A stretch of 64,000 nucleotides of DNA from Symbiodinium natans. Taxonomy: Eukaryota > Sar > Dinophyceae > Suessiales > Symbiodiniaceae. The stretch lies in contig CAJNDS010000232.1 in assembly GCA_905221605.1 (NCBI GenBank), positions 62,001 to 126,000 of the forward strand, written 5' to 3'. Numbering within the stretch: position 1 is the stretch's first letter; every line of letters starts with the position of its first letter. Shown here in pieces: positions 46,501 through 52,926 of this stretch. A program made the translations under genes and the position numbers. Under the pieces are notes generated by a model that did not search any database, had not been told where the DNA came from, and saw only the letters and a program-made list of their open reading frames with translations.

Positions 46501-49500
46501 ATAAATGGCCTTCGAGGCTCCATCGTGGCTGCTGTGGAGAAGGGGCGTGCCATCTATGCCGGCATCCAGAAGTTCGTTGCCTTCATTATGTCGGTGCACA
46601 TTGCCGAGGTGGGTTTAGGGTTTAGGGTTTAGGGTTTAGGCTGAGTGTATAAGATTCCTCTTCAACATGGGTGAGTGTATAGAATCTGTGCCCTATTGGG
46701 GACACAAGGAATCTAAAGCCTGACTTCAGGTCATGCAGATCTTCATCTGCATTGTGGTGGGGATTCCGGTCATGCGAACGCCTCTTCAGATCCTCACCTC
46801 GCCTTTAGTTGAACTTTAAGCTTTTTGGGTTTCCTTAATTAGTAGGAGTATGAAAGTTTAACCTCTTTTTCTGCTTGGTTATTGGAGAAGTAAACCCTAA
46901 ACCCTAAACCCTATTGGAGAAGTAAGGATCCTCTTCCTGATTCTGGTCACCGACTTGCCCCCTTCCATCGCTCTGGGCGTCGAGCCGGGCGAGGCAAGCA
47001 TCCTCCTTAGGGTTTAGGGTTTAGGGTTTAGGGTTTAGGGTTTAGGGTTTAGGGTTTAGGGTTTAGGGTTTAGGGCTTCGAGGCCAACATCCTGAAGATG
47101 CGCCCGCGCCCCAAGGAGGAGCCCATCGTGCTGGCCTGGATGCTTAGGGGGCACTTGGAGATGGCTTTCCATTTTTGGGGTACTATAGTATAAATTCCCG
47201 AATGATGGCTTTATTTTTGGGGTACTCTAGTATAAATTCCCTAATAAAACAACGGAAATAATATAAAAATATAGATATATATATATATAAACAAATAAAT
47301 AAATATATATAAATACACACATATATATATATATTTATTTATTTAGTTCTTTATTTTTTTTGGGGGGGGGGGGGGGGGGTGGGGGTGGGGGTGGGGGGGT
47401 GGGGGGGGGGGGGACTTTCATTCCTAAGAAACAGCAAAGATTCCGTGTTTTTTTGCTGTTTTTACAAGTGCAGTATAGGATGTGGTTGGCCATGATCATG
47501 AACGGCATGGTCTTGACGACCGTGATTGTCGCCGTCTACCTGATCTCGCTCATGCACTACTGCGAGGGCGAGTTCCTGCAGGCGAACATCTACCTGCTTA
47601 ATGATTATGAGACCAAGCTAAGCCAGGCCCAGACAGTGGCGTTCATCTCACTCGTTTGGTCCGAAAACATCCGCGCCTACATCTCCCGCTCCTTCACGAA
47701 CCCGATGTGGCACGACATTCTGGGCAACAAGGAGACTCAGTAGCTGAGTGAGTACACTTTACACTTTTTGGGATACCATAATTTTTTTGGGCCATATGAA
47801 CTCAGCAGCTAAGGAGATGCAGAAGGCCATCGTCCTGGCCCAGATCTGCTTGTACGCGGCCGTGTTGATCCCTTACCTTTCGGACACTTCGTAGCTGAAC
47901 GAGTGCGCTTTACAGTTTTTTTTTTTTTTTTTTTTTTTTTTTTGTTTTTTTTTTTTGGGGGGGGGGGGTTGGGGATGCTCGAATCCCCATGGAACTGTAA
48001 GTGTAACCTAAACCCTAAACCCTAAACCCTAAACCCTAAACCCTAAACCCTAAACCCTAAACCCTAAGCTCAGCAACTCAAAGGACAAGATCCTGGGACT
48101 GCGAGGCCTGGAGATCGGCCCATTCGGCTGGGCCCTGGCAGTCGCTTGAAGGATAACTTGGCTTAGGGTTTAGGGTTTAGGGTTTAGGGTTTAGGGTTTA
48201 GGGTTGAGGGTTGAGGGTTGAGGGTTTAGGGTTTAGGGCTTAGGGCTTAGGGCTTAATTAGGGCTTAGGGCTTAGGGTTTGGGTACTATCATTCCCTAAG
48301 AAACAGCCAGAAGGGAACAATTTCATTCTTTTAGGTACTAGAATTCCTAAGAAAGCTGCAAGGACTAGGGTTCCCAAGTTCAGTTACAAGGTCTTCAATG
48401 TTTTGCAATTCCTAAGAAACAGCAAGAATTCGTGATTATTCCTAGGGTTCCCAAGTTCAGCTATAGGGTCTTCAGTTTTTGGGTACTAGAATTCCTGAGA
48501 AACAGCTCAGCTATAAGATCTTCATGTTTCGGGTACTCCCTAAGAAACAGCATTTTTCCTGGGGTTCTCAAGCTCAGCTATTTTGGGTACTATAAATTCC
48601 CTAAGAAACAGCAATACATGTAATTTTTGGGTCTGTTATTCCTAAAACCCTAAATCCTAAACCCCCTAAACCCCCTAACCCTAAACCCTTTTAAGGTCAT
48701 TGGCCCTGTGGGCTGCTTCATCCTCTCGGAAGCTTGGTGGCACCTAAACCCCGAACCCCAAACCCTAACCCTAAACCCCAAACCCTAAACCCCAAACCCT
48801 AAACCCTAAACCCTGAGCCCAGCGGTGCCCTTTTCCCTGAGTTTTTGGACTCCAGGTGCCCCTTGTGGCGTAACCAACCCCCAAAAAGGGTACCCTTATT
48901 GAAATATGGTTACTGGGCTAGCCCTAAACCCTAAACCCTAAACCTAAACCCTAAACCCTAAACCCAGGAAGGCTGCAAGATCATCAGCGCCTACCAGGCC
49001 AGGAAGTACCAGGAGTCTCTGGCCATCTCGCAGTCTGACTCGGGCCCATCTCTGCCCATCAAGAAGCTCGGTTCAGGGTTTAAGGTTTAGGTTTCAGGGT
49101 TTAGGGTTTAGGGTTTAGGGTTTAGGGTTTAGGGTTTTAGGGTTTTAGGGTTTTAGGGTTTAGGGTTTAGGGTTTAGGGTTTAGGGTTTTAGGGTTTTAG
49201 GGTTTTAGGGTTTAGGGTTTAGGGTTTAGGGTTTAGGGTTTAGGGTTTTTGGGACATTTGTATTTTCCCTTTATTGGGTTTAAGAGGATATCCAATTCAG
49301 GAGTATTTATTGCAGAGGGTTGCATTTAAGAGGATCCTATTCAGGAGTATTTTGTCAGAGGGTTGGGTTTGGAGGATCCTATTCAGGAGTGTTTTTCAGA
49401 GGTTCTTAAGGAACCCTAAACTGAAGCGAGCTGCGGGCGTTGCGGTGAGCAGCAGCGAGCGTGCAGGGGGCGACAGCCCCTGCCAGCTCCGGAGCTGTCG

Positions 49501-50559
49501 CGTGAGTCGCAGCGAAGGAGCTCCGTTAGCTGCACCTGGAAGGTGCCGGCGCACGCGACAGGCGTGATGGAGCATAAGAGAAATATATGACCCTAAACCT
49601 TGAACTCCTAGAATTTAGGATTTAGGGTTTAGGATTTAGGGTTCAGGGCAGACCCTCCCGGACCACGCCTGGAGCCTTTCCGGGCTCCTCCCGGACCATT
49701 TCTGAGCCTTTTCTGTTTGGGCTTTTTTTGGTCCTCCCAGGCCATTTCTGAACCTTTTTGGGCTCCTCCCGGACCAGTTCTGAGCCTTTTTGCGCTCCTC
49801 CCGGACCATTTCTGAGCCTTTTTTGGGCACCTCTCCCCGGACCACTTCTGAGCCTTTTTGTGCTCCTCCCGGACCATTTTTGAGCCTTTCCCGGACCATT
49901 TTTGAGCCTTTACGGCTCCTCCCAGACCACTTCCGAACCATTGCTGAGCTTTTTTGGGGCTTTTTTGAGCTTCGCCCAGCCTTCCCAGACAAGTTCGCAG
50001 CAAAAACGTCCCCAGATCCCAAAGCATAAACCTTGGACCATTTCAAACCTTTTGGGCCTTTCCCAGACCATTTCTGAACCTGTTTGTGTGTTGCCGGACC
50101 ATTTCCGAGCTTTTTTGGGCTTTTCCCGAACCAGTTCTCAGCTTTCAAGTCCCCCAAATCCCAAAACACAAACCTCGATCCGAGGATACTAAGAGGAGAG
50201 CCGACAACGAAAACAAACCCTAAACCCGACCAAGGTTATAAATTGGGTGGGTGGGTTGGGAGAGGACGTGAACCTTGGCGCACACCACAACACACGCCCT
50301 GCATGGTGGTGTGCGCGGAGCGTGTGACACACCCTAAACCCTAAACCCTAAACCCTAAACCCTAAACCCTAAACCCTAAACCCTAAACCCTAAACCCTAA
50401 ACCCTAAACCCTAAACCCTAAACCCCTGCAGAAACCCTAAACCCTAAACCGTGCCATCCCAGGAAAGTCGCCAAGCCCGTGAAGGCGGCGGCCGAGGCCG
50501 AGAAGCCCTTGAAGGGCCGCTGTGGTGGCTGCTGGACCTGGTGTCTGTGTCATTGTTGA
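40600..50559 (+). CDS. P-type cation-transporting ATPase (type II-like), 31 exons, N-terminus missing
   Basis: Membrane ion pump that forms a phospho-aspartate intermediate. Exons: 40600-40692, 40880-41036, 41246-41366, 41638-41696, 42194-42253, 42440-42477, 42627-42670, 42784-42866, 42983-43068, 43214-43319, 43407-43491, 43575-43762, 43938-44060, 44237-44391, 44510-44531, 44647-44744, 44863-44943, 45121-45252, 45358-45527, 45678-45741, 46228-46319, 46517-46608, 46730-46788, 46927-46993, 47083-47138, 47479-47731, 47814-47882, 48084-48140, 48696-48728, 48968-49062, 50463-50559. They join without a frame break (1 + 978 x 3 nt). Order: M1 ([17 protein letters not shown]), M2, actuator loop with TGEP, PETMAFSG, M4 PEGIP, phosphorylation motif DKTGTLT (43467-43487), nucleotide-domain [16 protein letters not shown] hinge, M5-M10, then a Lys/Ala tail ending [12 protein letters not shown]. 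About 977 residues; the roughly 70-90 residues before M1 are not found. Substrate (Ca2+, Na+/K+ or H+) cannot be settled here. Confidence 0.95.
40693..40879 (+). mobile_element. ATPase intron 1, degenerate A-family element
   Basis: GC donor (GCGCCTTGGTGTAG) and ...GTAGCCCAAG acceptor mirror each other like the A-family ends. A TTTAGGG tract fills the first half. Confidence 0.7.
41037..41245 (+). mobile_element. ATPase intron 2, flanked by AGGTGCCT direct repeat
   Basis: AGGTGCCT occurs at 41035 and again at 41244. The intron lies between them, GT at the start and AAG at the end. The eight-base repeat looks like a target-site duplication. Confidence 0.75.
41367..41637 (+). mobile_element. ATPase intron 3: TTTAGGG array plus D-family element
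   Basis: About 13 TTTAGGG units (41375-41458) are followed by a D-family copy (about 41513-41637) that is itself interrupted by a short CCCTAAA tract. It is the only ATPase intron whose donor dinucleotide (GT) is not repeated at the start of the next exon (GC). Confidence 0.75.
41697..42193 (+). mobile_element. ATPase intron 4: several elements nested
   Basis: GA donor; GAGA repeats at the next exon. It contains a TTTAGGG tract, a J-family piece (about 41781-41871), an A-family element (about 41878-41991, GGCCCAGTGGTACCCC to GGTTACTGGGCTACC) and a CCCTAAA array (42063-42182). Confidence 0.75.
42867..42982 (+). mobile_element. ATPase intron 8, B-family introner
   Basis: Begins GTTACTAGGACCGGGAGTAGG and ends TTACTCCCGGGTCTAG, with GTTA repeated at the start of the next exon. 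B-family relatives outside the ATPase lie near 17358, 54005, 56092, 58448 and 62450. Confidence 0.8.
43320..43406 (+). repeat. ATPase intron 10 made of CCCTAAA repeat
   Basis: 87 bp. GAGGTGCTGG occurs at both borders; nearly everything between is CCCTAAA with a few variants (CCCTACA, ACTCTAAACCG). GT donor, GAG acceptor. The flanking exons read MVNQE and VLVRKLAAV, conserved P-type ATPase sequence, so removal of the tract is required for function. Confidence 0.85.
43492..43574 (+). repeat. ATPase intron 11 made of CCCTAAA repeat
   Basis: 83 bp directly after the DKTGTLT motif. GAAGGC occurs at both borders. GC donor, AAG acceptor. About eight CCCTAAA units make up most of it. Confidence 0.85.
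43763..43937 (+). mobile_element. ATPase intron 12, A-family introner
   Basis: AAGGATG lies at both borders. The element begins CTTTGGTAGCCCAGTGG and ends CTACCAAG; a telomere-like tract (43879-43930) interrupts its right end. GA donor. Confidence 0.85.
44061..44236 (+). mobile_element. ATPase intron 13, J-family introner
   Basis: GT donor. Carries TCCCCCTTGGAAATTG, AAACCCAAGAGGATATTAAG and GGGGAGTATAGG, motifs shared with 41781-41871 and with the multi-copy intron 45742-46227. Confidence 0.75.
44392..44509 (+). mobile_element. ATPase intron 14, K-family introner
   Basis: GC donor. Holds GCTTACTTTCGCC, AGTTGAACTTTAAGC and ends GGTTATTAGAGAAGTAAG. Related introns: 42671-42783, 46104-46227 (inside intron 20) and 46789-46926. 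Confidence 0.8.
44532..44646 (+). mobile_element. ATPase intron 15, A-family introner
   Basis: GCAACTTGGTAGCCC at the start, GGTTACTGGGCTACTCAG at the end, with GCAA repeated in the next exon. It follows a 22-nt exon (44510-44531). Confidence 0.85.
44745..44862 (+). mobile_element. ATPase intron 16, L-family introner
   Basis: GA donor with GAGC repeated in the next exon. TTGTCATGGTTGGGTAAC near the start mirrors ATCCCAACCATGAACTAG at the end. A relative outside a recognised exon lies at 53920-54008. Confidence 0.85.
44944..45120 (+). mobile_element. ATPase intron 17, L-family introner with duplicated 3' half
   Basis: GA donor. The 3' half (AACCCAATAAG to AACAATGAA-CTAGGATTG) is present twice in tandem, so an older acceptor (about 45053) is followed by a second one that is used to restore the frame. 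Confidence 0.8.
45742..46227 (+). mobile_element. ATPase intron 20: four J-family copies plus one K-family copy
   Basis: GA donor; GAACC repeats at the next exon. CTTGGGA-TTGTT and AAACCCAAGAGGGTAT recur about four times (45753, 45827, 45910, 46005), then a K-family element (46104-46227) with a short CCCTAAA insert. Confidence 0.8.
46789..46926 (+). mobile_element. ATPase intron 23, K-family introner with telomeric insert
   Basis: GA donor; GATCCTC at both borders. Near the 3' end TATTGGAGAAGTAA occurs at 46880 and again at 46912, separated by three CCCTAAA units. Confidence 0.85.
46994..47082 (+). repeat. ATPase intron 24 made of TTTAGGG repeat
   Basis: 89 bp: GCAAGCATCCTCC, about nine TTTAGGG units, then GCTTCGAG. 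GC donor. Here the G-rich strand is transcribed, whereas introns 10 and 11 transcribe the C-rich strand, so either orientation can be spliced. Confidence 0.85.
47139..47478 (+). mobile_element. ATPase intron 25 with AT and G runs
   Basis: GA donor; GATG at both borders; ends CAGTATAG. The middle holds (AT)n, AAAT repeats and a G-run of about 50 bases (47360-47413). TTTTTGGGGTACT...TAAATTCCC occurs twice near 47180 and 47215, and CCTAAGAAACAGCAAAGATT is shared with intron 28. Confidence 0.75.
47732..47813 (+). mobile_element. ATPase intron 26, N-family introner
   Basis: 82 bp, GA donor, GAGA repeated in the next exon; starts GAGACTCAGTAGCTGAG and ends AACTCAGCAGCTAAG, inverted to each other. 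The in-frame TAG at its start would end the protein if it were retained. Confidence 0.85.
47883..48083 (+). mobile_element. ATPase intron 27, N-family introner expanded by T-run and CCCTAAA
   Basis: GA donor (GACACTTCGTAGCTGAACG), end CAGCAACTCAAAG. A run of about 40 T, a G-run and eight CCCTAAA units have enlarged it compared with intron 26. Confidence 0.8.
48141..48695 (+). mobile_element. ATPase intron 28: tandem R-family copies
   Basis: GT donor. After TTTAGGG units, the motif TTTTTGGGTACTAGAATTCC, then TAAGAAACAGC, recurs about five times (48293, 48343, 48410, 48490, 48595). The same motif occurs in intron 25 and upstream of exon 1 (40430-40500). Confidence 0.75.
48729..48967 (+). mobile_element. 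ATPase intron 29, A-family introner with CCCTAAA tracts at both ends
   Basis: GA donor; GAAG at both borders. GCTTGGTGGCACC opens it, the A-family core (GTGCCCTTTTCCCTGAG, GGTTACTGGGCTAG) is at 48826-48922, and telomere-like tracts flank the core. Confidence 0.8.
49637..50160. repeat. CTCCCGGACCATTTCTGAGCC minisatellite
   Basis: About 13 units of 30-60 bp around GGACCATTTCTGAGCCTTTT. Similar sequence in reverse orientation lies at 59160-59440 (GGAAATGGTCTGGGAGAAAC). Open frames on both strands reflect the repeat length, not a gene. Confidence 0.85.
50331..50425. repeat. CCCTAAA array inside ATPase intron 30
   Basis: About 13 perfect units close to the last acceptor. Confidence 0.95.
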
Positions 50560-50708
50560 GAATAACTTTTCATTTTTAGGGTTTAGGGTTTAGGGTATAG
50601 GGTATAGGGTATAGGGTATAGGGTTTAGGGTTCTTATGAATACTTAAACCCAATAAGGAACAAGCATGATCATTTTTAAGTTGTACCCTAGCCATGGTGC
50701 AGGTTTGG
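50546..50708 (+). mobile_element. L-family element overlapping the ATPase stop codon
   Basis: TGTCATTGTTGAGAATAAC resembles the L-family left end; AAACCCAATAAGGAACA and GTACCCTAGCCATGGTGCAG match its right half. TTTAGGG and GGGTATA units lie inside. If spliced (donor near 50541, acceptor at 50708) the protein would end WTWFG instead of WTWCLCHC. Confidence 0.5.
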
Positions 50709-51085
50709 CTGAGAGGTCGTTGCAGGCGGAGTCTGTGCGGCCAATGAGGGGGGCCCAGCTACGCCTTTTCCTTCGCAGCCCCCTTGCCTTCCACAAAGTG
50801 AAACTCAGTCAGTCGCAGGCAGTTAAGTCAGAATCATCAGACTCTGACCCATGGAAACAAGGCCGAGGGGCCGTGCTACCCTTACTTGATGCGATTTTTT
50901 CCCTGCTTGAAAAAAGCGTACTCAGAGAACTCTTGATTCTTTGGGGGCACAGCTGTTCTCTCGCTTTCTACCTATTTAGGATACTGGATGTAGAGTTATT
51001 GTGCCATCTCGTGCCCTTACCAAGTACAATGCTGCTGGTAGCGCGGCATCCTGTAGCAATACCCCGCTGCATTTTGCAAGCGCCG

Positions 51086-51229
51086 CTTGGAGGTTCATGC
51101 TACTCAACAACCCATATTACCGTACTTACATCTGTGCTGAAAAAAACCATATTAGGGCACTGGAGGAGCTTATAAGCGGGTTAGAAGTACAGTTATAATT
51201 GGGTTATGAAGTACCATGAGCCTCCAAGC
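51086..51229. mobile_element. C-family TIR element, copy 7
   Basis: Starts GCTTGGAGGTTCATGCTAC and ends GTACCATGAGCCTCCAAG. It separates two open islands (to 51085 and from about 51285), so it may act as an intron. Confidence 0.75.
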
Positions 51230-51284
51230 ACTTCTCCGTAAATATTGGCTTTTGCGAGCTCTTGCACTCTTTGCCGTACTGTAG

Positions 51285-51988
51285 CCGCCCGCTGCTGTCA
51301 CCGGCCGGGTTGCCACGCTGCTGGGATTGGAGATCACAGCAGCTGAAGCAGTCTTTAAAAGCCTTGGGGACCAAATGAACCCTAAACAAATTGGCGTGTC
51401 ATGTACCCTATACATAGCATAGCAAGACCCTCGAGAATGGCATGGCACAGAGAGAGAGATAGAGCGAGAGAGATACCCTCTACATCCATATACTACTATG
51501 ATCCCTCTTAAGGTTCATGAGAGAGATATATATATATATATATATATGGTTCAGCGTCGAGCGTCCTGGGCCCCCCCCCCCCCATGGTATCCCCCCCCCC
51601 AAGTCTACTCTACGGTCCCTAAACCCTAAACCCTAAACCCTAAACCCCTAAACCCTAAACCCTAAACCCTAAACCCTAAAACCTAAACCCTAACCCTAAA
51701 CCCTAAACCTTAAGTCTTAAACCTTAAACCCTAAACCCTAAAACCCTGAACCCTAAACCCTAACCCTAAAACCAACCCCCAACCACACCACAGGGGGGGG
51801 GGATCATCTTAGTACCCCATCCGCGGGGAAAACCCTAAACCCTAAACCCTAAACCCTAAACCCTAAAACCCTAAACCGTAAACCCTAAACCCTAAACCCT
51901 AAAACCCTAAAACCCTAAAACCCTAAACCCTAAACCCTAAACCCCCCTAAAACCAACCCCCAACCACACCACAGGGGGGGGGGGGGGT

Positions 51989-52030
<42 letters not shown>

Positions 52031-52735
52031 AGGGGGGAGGGGGGGGGGGCCCGCCGGGGCTGAATCATATATATATACCCTACACAGCCCTATACTACTA
52101 CAGCCCCTCTTCATGTTACATGAATCACAGACCCTTTTAGGGTTCGTTTGGTCCACAAGGAGCTCGGCCTTTCGTCAGCGGCCTGTAAGGCTTCCCTTAC
52201 TCGTCGTCGGGGATCCAGCGAAGCTGAACTCCCGAGGCCCCAGAATAAGAAGGCTGTCCAGGCAGCCGTAAACCGAGAAAGTGCTCTGCCTCATGGCGAG
52301 AAAGAGGCCCCCTGCAAAGCACGTCGTTGCACCCAAGTCGTAGTGGATACCCTAAACCCTCAAACCTGAAACCCTAAAACCCTAAAACCCTGAAACCCTA
52401 AAACCCTAAAACCCCAAAACCCTAAAACCCTAAAACCCCAAAACCCTAAAACCCTAAAACCCTAAAAGCCTAAAACCCTAAAACCCTAAAACCCTAAAAC
52501 CCTAAAACCCTAAAACCCTAAAACCCTAAAACCCTAAAACCCTAAAACCCTAAAACCCTAAAACCCTAAAACCCTGAGCCCTAAACCCTAAACCCTAAAA
52601 CCTAAACCCTAAACCCTAAACCCTAAACCCTAAACCCGCGGTTTTTGGGCAAACCCGGCGGCTCCAGTGCAGGCGCTGGTGGCAAGCTTCCTCTTTGGAG
52701 ACATCTGGAGAGAGCTCTTCCCAGGCCTGGCCTAG
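51285..52735 (+). CDS. tentative gene model, unknown protein, three exons
   Basis: Islands 51285-51368 (RVATLLGLEITAAEAVFK), 52160-52318 (ELGLSSAACKASLTRRRG, NKKAVQAAVNRESALPHGE) and 52673-52735 (ALVASFLFGDIWRELFPG, then TAG) join in frame by GA-AG and GC-AG introns with AG-G acceptors. The first intron is the composite element 51369-52159. The stop would lie 190 bp from the stop of the convergent minus-strand model. The island upstream (50709-51085) is open too and contains TPLHFASA, reminiscent of an ankyrin repeat, but I could not join it. The last exon is also open on the minus strand. Confidence 0.3.
51369..52159. mobile_element. 791-bp composite TIR element
   Basis: The left end GACCAAATGAACCCTAAA mirrors the right end TTTTAGGGTTCGTTTGGTCC. 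Both arms carry TATAC-ACTACTA motifs, an (AT)n run and long C- or G-runs in inverted order. Between are CCCTAAA arrays and two copies of ACCAACCCCCAACCACACC. The plan resembles the 3176-5304 element. Confidence 0.6.
52363..52640. repeat. CCCTAAAA variant array, then CCCTAAA
   Basis: About 25 units of the 8-bp variant CCCTAAAA, almost perfect, followed by seven units of the normal 7-mer. A TTTAGGG array in the opposite orientation follows at 52736-52900, with GGGTGTTTA variants. Confidence 0.95.
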
Positions 52736-52926
52736 GGTTTAGGGTTTAGGGTTTAGGGTTTAGGGTGTTTAGGGTGTTTAGGGTGTTTAGGGTTTAGGGT
52801 TTAGGGTTTAGGGTTTAGGGTGTTTAGGGTGTTTAGGGTTTAGGGTTTTAGGGTTTAGGGCTAGGGTGTAGGGTTTAGGGTTTAGGGTTTAGGATTTAGG
52901 ATTTAGGATTGGGGCTGGGGTCAGGT

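Larger units (their letters stand above)
49063..50462 (+). other. ATPase intron 30, 1.4 kb, the longest
   Basis: GA donor, CAG acceptor. Contents in order: TTTAGGG/TTTTAGGG array (49079-49250), three copies of a GGGTTTAAGAGGAT-TATTCAGGAGT motif (49275-49390), a GC-rich 130-bp piece (49430-49565), a CCCGGACCATTTCTGAGCC minisatellite (49637-50160), and a CCCTAAA array (50331-50425). No splice-consistent internal exon was found. Confidence 0.7.

Noticed and set aside
47360-47743. A 127-aa frame with a Gly-rich start and TAG stop as a separate gene
   Set aside because: Its body is ATPase exon 47479-47731; the Gly run is the G-tract of intron 25 and the stop lies in intron 26.
50666-51175. A 169-aa plus-strand frame as a gene
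   Set aside because: Its ends lie in an L-family and a C-family element, and the frame is not the one giving TPLHFASA in the same DNA; status left open.
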